Origin: Methanobacterium sp.
GTDB taxonomy: Archaea > Methanobacteriota > Methanobacteria > Methanobacteriales > Methanobacteriaceae
NCBI RefSeq assembly: GCF_038562635.1
Contig: NZ_JBCFBO010000001.1
Coordinates: 2,272,643-2,336,642, forward strand
Length of the DNA: 64,000 nt
Reading direction: 5' to 3'
A model generated the notes under the pieces. That model had not been told where the DNA came from, made no database searches, and saw only the letters and a list, made by a program, of their open reading frames with translations. Shown here in pieces: positions 8,584 through 16,209 of this stretch. Positions within the stretch are counted from its first letter, which is position 1; each line of letters begins with the position of its first letter. The translations under genes and the position numbers were made by a program.

Positions 8584-9024
8584 ATGAAGGAGATCTATAC
8601 GGAGATCGAAATAAACGCTCCTGCAAGTGTTGTCTGGAGTATTCTCACAGACTTCGATGATTTTTCGAGATGGAACCCATTTATCCGGAAAATATCTGGA
8701 AAACTGCAGGAAGGGGCGCAAATTGAGGTTTTTATAATCCCTCCTAATTCAAATGGGATGAAATTCAGGCCTAAAATATTAACTTATGATCCAGAAAAAG
8801 AATTAAGGTGGTTGGGGAATTTTTGGATTCCAAAACTGTTTGACGGTGAGCATAGTTTAGTTATTAATGAAATAAGTGAAAATAAAGTGTTATTTATACA
8901 AAAAGAAAGGTTCAGCGGCTTGTTTGTTCCATTTTTCTCTGGAACACTAAAAAATACAGAATCTGGTTTTGAAATGATGAATCATGCTCTAAAAGAGGAA
9001 GCGGAGAGTAAATATAATAAATAA
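8584..9024 (+). CDS. SRPBCC (START-like) domain protein
   Basis: 146 aa. The opening EIEINAPASVVWSILTDF, followed by WNPF, is the standard beta1-alpha1 start of the polyketide cyclase/dehydrase-lipid transport branch of SRPBCC proteins, and the length matches a single domain. These proteins bind hydrophobic ligands in a deep cavity; the ligand is unknown. No ribosome binding site lies upstream of the ATG and a TATA-like stretch is close, so the mRNA could be leaderless. It stands between the TetR operon and the PadR block and belongs clearly to neither. Confidence 0.8.
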   Translation: MKEIYTEIEINAPASVVWSILTDFDDFSRWNPFIRKISGKLQEGAQIEVFIIPPNSNGMKFRPKILTYDPEKELRWLGNFWIPKLFDGEHSLVINEISENKVLFIQKERFSGLFVPFFSGTLKNTESGFEMMNHALKEEAESKYNK

Positions 9025-9172
9025 CAGATTAATTCGTTTTAGATATAAATTTAAAATATGTAAATTCTTTCGTTGCAGATCTATTCAATTTGTCTGTTAG
9101 TAATTTTTAAATAATTCAATTAACTATATAATCTTGTTTTAAAATTTAATATAATATTAAAGGGGTTTTTAT

Positions 9173-9328
9173 ATGTCTGTAAATCCAAACGAAGCGTATC
9201 TGGAAGCTATAACAATGACACTTGCATATTTAGAGAAAAAAGAAGATTGTGATGAGAAGTTAGTGGAAGAACTTAAAAAAGAAAGGGAAAGGATTTTAAT
9301 AGAGCTGAATGTTCATCCTATTAGTTGA
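9173..9328 (+). CDS. small hypothetical protein, 51 aa
   Basis: ATG at 9173 to TGA at 9326-9328 encodes a highly charged peptide (MSVNPNEAYLEAITMTLAYL then KKEDCDEKL and LKKERERILIEL), probably a two-helix bundle. An AGGGG stretch about 8 bases upstream could serve as ribosome binding site, and AT-rich promoter-like sequence lies before it. I do not recognise a family. Codon use looks like that of the neighbours, so it is plausibly real. Confidence 0.5.
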   Translation: MSVNPNEAYLEAITMTLAYLEKKEDCDEKLVEELKKERERILIELNVHPIS

Positions 9329-9439
9329 GGGTAAAACACTCTCTCAAGAAGCATATTCTGATTTTTTTTTATTTTGGTTTAAGTTTAGATCCTATTGAAA
9401 TAATCTCCTTAAGTAAGTATATTCTTTAAATTTTTAGAT

Positions 9440-9757
9440 CTATTCACAAAAATCAGACATTTCATTTATATCATAAAATATATTGCAGAAAAACTTACAG
9501 GATGATTTTAACTCTTTTTTACCTTCTGGAGTTAAAGAATAATTTTTATTTTCATCAATTTCAATCAGGCCTTTTTTTTTCAATTCCTTAAGTGCAGGAT
9601 ATATAGTGCCGGGACTTGGTTTTGTGCCTCTCCGTTTTTCCAATTCTCTGCCGATTTCGGCCCCGTTCATGCTATTTTTACCTATAATCCATAGTATAAG
9701 GTATGTTAAATAGCCTTTCATTTCACAGCATTTCATGCTGGTATATTTGGTGTTCAA
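9440..9757 (-). CDS. PadR family transcriptional regulator
   Basis: 105 aa, a normal length for short PadR regulators. It shows the winged-helix signature: MKGYLTYLILWII, NGAEIGRELEKR, the PSPGTIYPALKELKKKGLI recognition helix and wing, and YSLTPEGKKEL. A Cys-rich stretch (KCCEM near the N-terminus, CKFFCNIF near the end) might sense redox state or metal; this is inference. The gene is divergent from the CMD protein. A 16-bp palindrome (9791-9806) lies in the shared promoter region, and the same palindrome occurs twice before the Cys-peptide gene at 10861, so this is the likely regulator of the redox block. Confidence 0.85.
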   Translation of the reverse strand: MNTKYTSMKCCEMKGYLTYLILWIIGKNSMNGAEIGRELEKRRGTKPSPGTIYPALKELKKKGLIEIDENKNYSLTPEGKKELKSSCKFFCNIFYDINEMSDFCE

Positions 9758-9790
9758 TTAAATAATTTTTTCTATTTATCGTATATTCGA

Positions 9791-9806
9791 TATTGGGTAA
9801 CCGATA
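9791..9806. promoter_or_regulatory. candidate PadR operator A in the divergent promoter region
   Basis: On the minus strand this reads TATCGGTTACCCAATA, fitting the consensus TATYGGWTAWCCRATA with one mismatch. It lies between the divergent padR-like gene and the CMD gene and touches a TATA-like ATTATAAG at about 9806-9813. Two further copies at 10786-10801 and 10817-10832 support a specific regulator. Confidence 0.6.
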
Positions 9807-9864
9807 ATTATAAGTGGTAGCATGGAGTATTTTAATAACATTAGAACATTTGGAGCATAATATA

Positions 9865-10629
9865 ATGGATCGATACGAAAAAGGATGGTTAAAATTAAAA
9901 GAAGTGGATGGAGAAGCAGGAGAAGTAGTATTAGAAAGTTTAAAAGATATTGTTCCTGATTTGGGTAAATATATTATTGAATATGGGTTTGGAGATATTT
10001 ATTCTAGAGATGGCACTGATTTGAGGCAAAAAGAAATTGCAGTTGTAGCAGCCTTAACTGCAATGGGAAATGCTGCACCTCAATTAAAAGTCCATATTAA
10101 TGGTGCGTTAAATGTGGGTTGTTCTGTAGATGAAATTATAGAGGTTATAATACAGATGTCAAGTTACAGCGGGTTTCCAAGCTCATTAAATGCAGTTAAT
10201 GTGCTGAAGGAAGTTGTAAAGGATCGAAACATAACTTTAACTCCTGTTAAGAATGATAAAAGTGGAGATAGATTTTCTACTGGATCTGACGAATTGTTTA
10301 AGTTAAAAAGTGATCAGGTGCAGATATTAAAGGATAACCTGGATGATATTGCTCCAGATATGGTTGAATATATCGTTGCGTATGGTTATGGGGATATTTA
10401 CAGCAGAAAAAATTTAGATATTAAAATGAGGCAAATTGCAACGATTGCAGCACTTACTGCTATGGGCACGGCTGAATCTCAGCTTGCTTTTCATATTGGT
10501 GCAGGATTAAATGTTGGATTAACAAAAGAAGAAATAATTGAAACCATAGTGCTTATGAATATCTATGCTGGATTTCCTGCATCATTAAATGGTATTGCTG
10601 TGGCAAAAAAAGTGTTTACAGATCTTTAA
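9865..10629 (+). CDS. carboxymuconolactone decarboxylase (AhpD-like) family protein, two domains
   Basis: 254 aa from the ATG at 9865, preferred over a GTG at 9814 because TGGAG is correctly spaced and the GTG abuts the promoter. Two similar CMD domains follow each other: EIAVVAALTAMGNAAPQLKV then INGALNVGCSVDEIIEVI in the first half, and QIATIAALTAMGTAESQLAF then IGAGLNVGLTKEEIIETI in the second. The CxxC pair of AhpD peroxidase-type proteins is absent; only one Cys is present (GCSVDE). This fits the gamma-CMD class of uncertain function. It is transcribed divergently from the PadR regulator across operator A. Confidence 0.85.
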   Translation: MDRYEKGWLKLKEVDGEAGEVVLESLKDIVPDLGKYIIEYGFGDIYSRDGTDLRQKEIAVVAALTAMGNAAPQLKVHINGALNVGCSVDEIIEVIIQMSSYSGFPSSLNAVNVLKEVVKDRNITLTPVKNDKSGDRFSTGSDELFKLKSDQVQILKDNLDDIAPDMVEYIVAYGYGDIYSRKNLDIKMRQIATIAALTAMGTAESQLAFHIGAGLNVGLTKEEIIETIVLMNIYAGFPASLNGIAVAKKVFTDL

Positions 10630-10785
10630 ATGGTTCAATATATTGAGGTGTCTATTAACTAAGTATAATTTTTATTGTACGTGTATTGAATTTTAAGTTT
10701 CAATATACTTGTGACCTTGTTTTTAAACCATAGGAGCAATTCCATTTAACCTTCTTAAAATATATTTTTATAAAAATTTTATAAT

Positions 10786-10832
10786 TATCGCATAACCGAT
10801 AATTATAAATACTATCTATCGGATAACCAATA
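10786..10832 (+). promoter_or_regulatory. two PadR-type palindromes around the TATA box of the Cys-peptide gene
   Basis: Site B (10786-10801) is TATCGCATAACCGATA and site C (10817-10832) is TATCGGATAACCAATA. Together with site A they define a 16-bp palindrome, TATYGGWTAWCCRATA. A TATA box, TTATAAAT at about 10803-10810, lies exactly between B and C, so a bound dimer pair would block transcription initiation. Confidence 0.65.
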
Positions 10833-10860
10833 CTACATAAAAAGAAAAGGAGGTGAAATT

Positions 10861-10953
10861 GTGCTAGTAGAATTTGATTTACCACACTGGTGCTGCGGCC
10901 CTAAAGGATGCCAGCTAGAAATAGAATACGGTGAAATGATTGATGCAGAATAA
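10861..10953 (+). CDS. 30-residue Cys-rich peptide
   Basis: A GTG start at 10861 is preceded by a very strong AAGGAGGTGA ribosome binding site, and the frame ends at TAA 10951-10953. The peptide contains LPHWCCGPKGCQLEIEYG, with three Cys in a CCGPKGC cluster that could bind a metal or form a redox disulfide. I know no family for it. It is the first gene after two PadR-type operators and a TATA box, so it is likely expressed and regulated. It could also be a leader peptide or the remnant of a larger protein. Confidence 0.55.
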   Translation: MLVEFDLPHWCCGPKGCQLEIEYGEMIDAE

Positions 10954-11074
10954 TGAAAAAGGGAGGTAAACCATTCAGTATGCTGCTCAATTATTATCTT
11001 GTACACTACAAATCCTAAAATTCTCGAATCACAGAGTTTTTAGGGTTAAATCTTAATTTTATGGTGATGATAAT

Positions 11075-11503
11075 ATGAAAAGAAGTAGATACGCAACTCC
11101 AATTTTTATAATTGGAACTTATGATGAAGAAGGCAAGCCAAATGCCATAAATGCTATATTAAGGGAGATGTCATGTTCTGATCCTCAGCATATTTCAATT
11201 TCTATAAAAGAAACTACCAGTACGCATAAAAATATTTTATATAAAGAAGCTTTTACTGTAAATATCCCCTCTCAGATTTATATTGATAAAATAGATGATT
11301 TAAAAATAGAATGTGGAAAACATGAAGATAAATTTACCGCAAGCGGATTAACTCCTGTTAAAAGTGAACTTGTAGATGCCCCATATGTCAAGGAGTTTCC
11401 CTTAGCTTTAGAATGTAAACTTGTTAATGCAACTGAAATGGGATTATGTACCAGTTTTACAGGTGAAATTCTGGATGCGAAATGGATAGAGAGTTCATGT
11501 TGA
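11075..11503 (+). CDS. flavin reductase (FMN-binding split barrel), C-terminally truncated
   Basis: 142 aa where about 185-195 is usual. The core is typical: YATPIFIIGTYDEEGKPNA, CSDPQHISISIKE, AFTVNIPS, DKFTASGLTPV, FPLALECKLV. The protein stops right after FTGEILDAKW, where relatives continue for 40-50 residues with the strand that closes the flavin pocket. No continuation is seen in any frame downstream. It is therefore either a shortened functional protein or a decaying gene. Family members reduce flavins or bind FMN in electron transfer to oxygen or other acceptors. It follows the Cys peptide and precedes a nitroreductase. Confidence 0.7.
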   Translation: MKRSRYATPIFIIGTYDEEGKPNAINAILREMSCSDPQHISISIKETTSTHKNILYKEAFTVNIPSQIYIDKIDDLKIECGKHEDKFTASGLTPVKSELVDAPYVKEFPLALECKLVNATEMGLCTSFTGEILDAKWIESSC

Positions 11504-11646
11504 AATTATCTTTATTTAAAAATTGATTTTAAAACCTTTAAATGAAATTTAATCACTTAATAATTATTATTTTAAAATAAAAATGTTTTATATGGGATTA
11601 AATGCAGATTAATGAATATAGTAACTAAAATTAAGGTAGTGATAAA

Positions 11647-12198
11647 TTGAATAATGTTTTAGAAACTATTAAAAGTAGAAGAAGTATTAGAAAATACCTT
11701 CCAGAACAGATTAAGGATGAAGAACTTGATATGATACTCGAAGCGGCCATATATGCTCCAACGGGACATAACGATCAGCCATGGCACTTCACGGTTATAC
11801 AGAATAAAGAACTAATTGATGAAATGAGTGCAGAATCTAAAAAGTTAATGGCAGAATCATCAGTTGACTGGATGGTTAATATGGCAAAATCCGAGCATTT
11901 ACATCTTTTTTACAATGCCCCAACTGTAGTAGTGGTTTCTGGAAAAAAAGATGCAATATCTCCACTTGTTGACTGCTGTGCAGCTATTCAAAACATGTTA
12001 ATTGCTGCAGAAAGCATGGGTATTGGTTCATGCTGGATCGGTCTTGTTAAATTTTTCTTTGAGGGCCCTGAAAATGTTGCAAAATTTAACCTGCCTGAAA
12101 ACTATGAGCCTTATTATGCTGTCTGTCTAGGTTATAAGGGTTCTTCTAACAACAAAGCCCCTGAAAGGAATAAAGATGTCAGGAATTATATAAAATAA
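11647..12198 (+). CDS. nitroreductase family protein (FMN)
   Basis: 183 aa from a TTG start at 11647 with GGTAGTGAT in front. VLETIKSRRSIRKYLPEQI is the classic N-terminal FMN-phosphate motif; APTGHNDQPWHF and GIGSCWIGLVKFF are the other flavin contacts. Nitroreductase-fold enzymes use FMN and NAD(P)H or ferredoxin to reduce nitro, quinone or enone compounds. It sits in a run of same-strand flavoproteins (11075-16033) but is separated by about 150 bases from both neighbours, so co-transcription is likely but not certain. Confidence 0.85.
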   Translation: MNNVLETIKSRRSIRKYLPEQIKDEELDMILEAAIYAPTGHNDQPWHFTVIQNKELIDEMSAESKKLMAESSVDWMVNMAKSEHLHLFYNAPTVVVVSGKKDAISPLVDCCAAIQNMLIAAESMGIGSCWIGLVKFFFEGPENVAKFNLPENYEPYYAVCLGYKGSSNNKAPERNKDVRNYIK

Positions 12199-12347
12199 TT
12201 CACTGTTTTTGTTTTCAACAGAAATTATATAAAATAAATTTATTTATGCCCATAAAAATCATAAATTATAACAGGATGATATGAAACTAATTTCATTTAA
12301 ATTGATTAGATGATTTAAAGAAGGAATCTGGATATGGAGGAAATTCT

Positions 12348-13115
12348 ATGATTTTTTATTTTTCAGGCACTGGAAACTCACTATATGCTGCCCAAAGACT
12401 GTATGAATCTGATGGAGGGGAACTCATTGATATGGCTGGTGCATTAAATGAAAAACGTGTTAAATATAAATTATCTGAGGGTGAAAAGGTAGGGATAGTA
12501 TTTCCAGTTTATTTTTATGGACTGCCCACTATTGTAGCTGAATTTATGGACAGCCTGACAATAGAAAGTGATACCGATCCTTTTATTTATACAGTTATCA
12601 CATGCGGGGGATCCATTGGGCATGCAGATAAAATGATTGCAGATAAGCTTAAACAGAAGAATCTCCAGTTAAACAGTGCTTTTTCTATTAAGATGCCCAG
12701 CAATTATGTTATAATGTATGATGTACCAGATAAGGAAAAACAGGATTTAACCCTTCAAGACGCAGAAAAACAAATAGAAAAAATAGTTGGGTTTTTGGAA
12801 GTTAATAAAAAAGGTAATTTTGTCTCCAATCGCGGTTATTTCGCCCTATTGTCGCCGATTGCATATAAATTGTATGGAACTTACCGTAAGACTAAAAAAT
12901 TTTATGTCACTGATGCCTGTACCAGCTGCGGCTTATGTGAAGAGATATGTCCTTCTGGGACAATTCAGCTTTCGTCTGGAAAGCCAGAATGGGTAACTGA
13001 AAAATGCAGTCACTGCAGTGCCTGTATTAATCGTTGCCCTGCAAGAGCTATCCAATACGGCGATGCCACAAAAAAACGGGGACGTTATATAAACCCAAAT
13101 GTCGAATTTAGTTAA
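12348..13115 (+). CDS. EFR1-type flavodoxin-ferredoxin protein
   Basis: 255 aa. The N-terminal half is a flavodoxin-like domain beginning MIFYFSGTGNSLYAA, with the FMN phosphate loop SGTGNS. The C-terminal third has two 4Fe-4S motifs, CTSCGLCEEICPSGTI and CSHCSACINRCPARAI. EFR1 proteins are thought to pass electrons between FMN and low-potential donors. Only 19 bases separate it from the next nitroreductase, so it probably feeds electrons to the nitroreductase and old-yellow-enzyme type proteins downstream (inference). Confidence 0.85.
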   Translation: MIFYFSGTGNSLYAAQRLYESDGGELIDMAGALNEKRVKYKLSEGEKVGIVFPVYFYGLPTIVAEFMDSLTIESDTDPFIYTVITCGGSIGHADKMIADKLKQKNLQLNSAFSIKMPSNYVIMYDVPDKEKQDLTLQDAEKQIEKIVGFLEVNKKGNFVSNRGYFALLSPIAYKLYGTYRKTKKFYVTDACTSCGLCEEICPSGTIQLSSGKPEWVTEKCSHCSACINRCPARAIQYGDATKKRGRYINPNVEFS

Positions 13116-13134
13116 AATCAAGGAGTAACTTAAT

Positions 13135-13707
13135 ATGGAATTTTTTGATTTAGTTAAAAACAGGAGATCTGTTCGAAAATATAAGGCCCAACCAGTGGAT
13201 AAAGAAGATATTTTGAAGATACTGGAAGCTGCTAATTGGGCACCGTCAGCAATGAACTGGCAGCCGTGGGAATTTATAGTTGTATCGGGAGAGCTGCTTA
13301 AACCTATGGGTAATAGTTTCAAGGCTGTTGTAGAAAAAATGAGGTATGAATCAGAAGAAACTTTCGATGAAGAGTTTGTAAAGTTTGCAGCCCATTATGG
13401 TGGAGCTCCTGTAGTTGTAGTAGTGCTCACTAGAACAAGTGAAAAGCCTAATGTGATGAAAGCGAATCTTGAAAGTACAAGCGCTGCCATGGAAAATTTG
13501 GTACTCGCAGCTACTAATCTTGGATTGGGCACATGCTGGATGACAGGGCCTCTCCATGATGAGAATAACTTACGTCGTATCTTGGATATTTCTCCTGACA
13601 AAGAGATCGTTGCAGTAACACCTTTGGGATATCCTGATGAAGTTCCAGAGCCACACCCCCGATTAGATGCAGAGCTAAAACAAAAGGTTAGATGGTTAGG
13701 CTATTAG
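13135..13707 (+). CDS. nitroreductase family protein (FMN)
   Basis: 190 aa, starting MEFFDLVKNRRSVRKYKAQ, with APSAMNWQPWEF and LGLGTCWMTGPL, and the typical end LGYPDEVP. It is distinct from the nitroreductase at 11647 and belongs to the longer methanogen branch. It is tightly flanked by the EFR1 ferredoxin (19 bases) and the old-yellow-enzyme homologue (23 bases), so the three likely form one transcription unit. Substrate unknown. Confidence 0.88.
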   Translation: MEFFDLVKNRRSVRKYKAQPVDKEDILKILEAANWAPSAMNWQPWEFIVVSGELLKPMGNSFKAVVEKMRYESEETFDEEFVKFAAHYGGAPVVVVVLTRTSEKPNVMKANLESTSAAMENLVLAATNLGLGTCWMTGPLHDENNLRRILDISPDKEIVAVTPLGYPDEVPEPHPRLDAELKQKVRWLGY

Positions 13708-13730
13708 TTTTATTTTAAAGGGAGTATAAT

Positions 13731-14759
13731 ATGGCAGATATTATGGGTTCAATTAAAGTAAAAAATGTAGATTTCAAAAACAGGGTTGTAATGGCCCCTA
13801 TGGTAATATTTGGGCTGACATCTAAAAATGGTGTAATGGGGCCAAAACTGGTGGATCATTACTTAAAAAGAGCAAATAATGGCATGGGCCTTATGATTAG
13901 CCAGGCTCTTTCTGTATCTTCTGAAAATATGGTAAGAGGAGGTGCAGGTGCCTATTCTGATTCGCATGTGGCATATTTGGGCAGGATTAAAGAAGCATGC
14001 CTCCAAAAAGGTACAAGATTTTTTGCACAGCTTGCTTATCCTGGATTTAGTTATTATGATGATAATTCAAAGGATGTAAATCAATTAACAAAAGAAGATC
14101 TTGGTAAAATACGAGATGAGTTTATCAACGGGGCAAAAGTGTGTAAAGATGCAGGGCTTGATGGAATTGAAATGCACGGGGCGCACACATTTTTCTTGAA
14201 TATGATGGCATCACCACAGTCCAATAAACGTGAAGATGAATATGGTGGAAATATAAATGGACGATTGCTTCTATTGAAAGAGATTGTCGACGGTATAAAA
14301 GAGTTTGCCGGTGATGATTTTATTATATCCTACAGGATGGGATGGAATGATAATTTAAATTTAGATATAAAAACTGCCAAGGTAATTGAAGATATGGGAA
14401 TAGATATGTTGCATGTTTCTTCTGGAATTCCGGGGGATAGAAAGCTTGAGATACCTGGAGATTTTAATTACAATGAAGTTGTTTATACGGGCTGCCAAGT
14501 CAAAAAGCATGTAAATATTCCAGTTATCGCTGTTAACAATATAAGAACAATGAATAGGGGAAAATATCTTCTTGAAAAGGATTGGTGCGATTTTGTAGCC
14601 TACGGCAGACCGTTTTTAGCTGATGAAAATTTTATGTCTGAATCGATAGTAGATCCAGATTATGATCCTTGTTTGAGATGTAAAAGCTGTCAGTGGTTTG
14701 AAAATGTAGATAAGTGCCCTGGGCAGATAAAAACTAAAAAAAGACGAGAGGAGGAATAA
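13731..14759 (+). CDS. NADH:flavin oxidoreductase / old yellow enzyme family
   Basis: 342 aa. The TIM-barrel pattern of old-yellow-enzyme proteins is clear: FKNRVVMAPM at the start, GLDGIEMHGAHTFFLNMMAS with the substrate-binding HGAH, the SPQSNKREDEYGG motif, and AYGRPFLADENF near the end. The C-terminus carries CLRCKSCQWF and a later Cys (DKCPG), like the 4Fe-4S motif of 2,4-dienoyl-CoA reductase-type members, but it lacks their long NAD(P)H domain. Electrons may therefore come from the neighbouring EFR1 or Isf proteins (inference). The family reduces activated double bonds. Confidence 0.88.
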   Translation: MADIMGSIKVKNVDFKNRVVMAPMVIFGLTSKNGVMGPKLVDHYLKRANNGMGLMISQALSVSSENMVRGGAGAYSDSHVAYLGRIKEACLQKGTRFFAQLAYPGFSYYDDNSKDVNQLTKEDLGKIRDEFINGAKVCKDAGLDGIEMHGAHTFFLNMMASPQSNKREDEYGGNINGRLLLLKEIVDGIKEFAGDDFIISYRMGWNDNLNLDIKTAKVIEDMGIDMLHVSSGIPGDRKLEIPGDFNYNEVVYTGCQVKKHVNIPVIAVNNIRTMNRGKYLLEKDWCDFVAYGRPFLADENFMSESIVDPDYDPCLRCKSCQWFENVDKCPGQIKTKKRREEE

Positions 14760-14762
14760 TAT

Positions 14763-15416
14763 ATGAAGATCATAGCGTTTAATGGTAGTCCAAGGAAGAA
14801 GTGGAATACTGCCACACTGCTTGAAAAAGTTCTTGAAGGGGCTGAGTCTCAGGGAGCTGAAACTGAAATAGTCCATCTTTATGATTTAAATTTTAAGGGG
14901 TGTAAGAGCTGTTTTTCCTGTAAAACTAATGGCAGTAAAAGTTATGGTAAATGTGCAGTTAAAGATGACCTGACCCCTATTTTAGAAAGAATTGAAGATT
15001 TTGATGCAATAATTTTGGGTTCTCCCATTTATCTGGGAACGGTCACAGGTGAAATGAGGTTATTAATAGAACGTTTGGTATTTCCATACTTAACATACAC
15101 TGAGCCTATACAGTCTCTTTTCCCAAAAAAGATTCATTCTGCATTTATTTACACAATGAACATTGCTGAAGAACAAATAGAAGAATATGGGTATACTACA
15201 CTATTCAATACCAATGAAAATTATCTCAGGTTGATATTCGGCGAGGCAGAATCACTCTTCAGCTATGATACATATCAGTTCAGGGACTATTCCAAGGTAC
15301 TTGCGACCCGTTTTGATGAGAAGAGAAAGGCAAAAAGGCGAAAAGAAGTGTTTCCAGAAGACTGTAAGAAAGCTTTTGAGATGGGAGCTAGATTTGCAGG
15401 GGGTAATAATGAATAA
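14763..15416 (+). CDS. flavodoxin-like iron-sulfur flavoprotein (FMN reductase family)
   Basis: 217 aa, starting 3 bases after the old-yellow-enzyme stop with GAGGAGG before it. It begins IIAFNGSPRKKWNTATLLEK (FMN phosphate loop), has the Isf-like cluster GCKSCFSCKTNG with one more Cys about nine residues on, then ILGSPIYLGTVTGEMRLLIER. Such proteins carry FMN and usually a 4Fe-4S cluster. The tight spacing makes it a likely redox partner of the old-yellow-enzyme homologue. The C-terminal 80 residues resemble the branch acting as NAD(P)H-dependent oxidoreductase; the true donor is unknown. Confidence 0.82.
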   Translation: MKIIAFNGSPRKKWNTATLLEKVLEGAESQGAETEIVHLYDLNFKGCKSCFSCKTNGSKSYGKCAVKDDLTPILERIEDFDAIILGSPIYLGTVTGEMRLLIERLVFPYLTYTEPIQSLFPKKIHSAFIYTMNIAEEQIEEYGYTTLFNTNENYLRLIFGEAESLFSYDTYQFRDYSKVLATRFDEKRKAKRRKEVFPEDCKKAFEMGARFAGGNNE

Positions 15417-15448
15417 TTTTTATATTTAAATGGTTAGAGGTTAAATAA

Positions 15449-16033
15449 ATGAAAATTACATGTATTAAAGGAAGTCCCAGGGTAAAAGGAAACAGTTCAC
15501 TGCTTGCAGATTACTTTTTGAAAAATTTTGAAAATTCTGAAAACGAAATAAACACATTTAACCTTAATCAACTTAATTATAGGGGGTGTCAGGGGTGCAG
15601 AAAATGCCTTACTGATGCAGAAAAATGTATTATGAATGATGACCTTCAGGAAGTCCTTGAATCTGTTAGAGAATCAGATGTTTTAGTTTTAGCGTCGGGT
15701 GTTTATTATGGGGAACTTACTTCTCAGGCTAAAGGGTTTATTGATAGAACCTACTCTTTCAACGTCCCTGATTTTATAACTAATCCTAATTCCAGCCGGT
15801 TAGAACCTGGAAAGTGTCTGGTCATGGTACTGGCTCAGGGACATCCTGATGAAAATATGTTCAAGGATATTTTCATTAGATATGCCTATTTTTTTGAAAA
15901 GAAAGGATTCAGTAAAAATTATCTGATTCGAGCATGTGGCGTGCTGAATAAAGGGGATGTTGGCCGTAAAAAAGATGTTTTAAAGCAGGCTGATGATATT
16001 GCTGGGGAAATATTGAAAAAAGAAGGTAATTAA
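15449..16033 (+). CDS. flavodoxin-like iron-sulfur flavoprotein (FMN reductase family)
   Basis: 194 aa. CIKGSPRVKGNSSLLADYF is the FMN phosphate loop; RGCQGCRKCLTDAEKC is a compact CxxCxxCx6C cluster motif as in Isf; then VLVLASGVYYGELTSQAKGFIDR. It is the third Isf-type protein within 9 kb and the last gene of the redox block. It has 32 bases to the gene before and AGAGG upstream of the ATG, so it is probably in the same operon as the genes from 12348 on. Confidence 0.82.
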   Translation: MKITCIKGSPRVKGNSSLLADYFLKNFENSENEINTFNLNQLNYRGCQGCRKCLTDAEKCIMNDDLQEVLESVRESDVLVLASGVYYGELTSQAKGFIDRTYSFNVPDFITNPNSSRLEPGKCLVMVLAQGHPDENMFKDIFIRYAYFFEKKGFSKNYLIRACGVLNKGDVGRKKDVLKQADDIAGEILKKEGN

Positions 16034-16042
16034 TTTTTAACG

Positions 16043-16095
16043 CTCATGTCCCTGATCCTGTGCATGAGTTATACTTTTATGTTAAATTGTAGTTT
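16043..16095 (+). repeat. intergenic element, copy A (second copy at 39932-39983)
   Basis: The stretch starting CTCATGTC and continuing through TGTGCA and TTATGTTAAATTGTA matches 39932-39983 over about 52 bases with roughly 80 percent identity by eye and one 1-base gap. Both copies lie in an intergenic region just beyond the 3' end of a minus-strand gene. Neither is inside an open frame. It may be a small RNA, a terminator-associated element or the trace of a mobile repeat. Confidence 0.45.
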
Positions 16096-16209
16096 TAATT
16101 GATTATATGGGATTTATCTTAAAAAAATACAATTTACTTAACCAGACACACGAAAATGAAGTGATATTATTTACACAACATTCGGGCAGGAGCGTTAAAT
16201 TAAATAAAA

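Noticed and set aside
10953..11018. A 21-codon frame starting at TAATG directly after the Cys peptide
   Set aside because: Overlap and a GGGAGG inside it are suggestive, but the GGGAGG lies within the frame and the peptide has no recognisable feature; too short to support.
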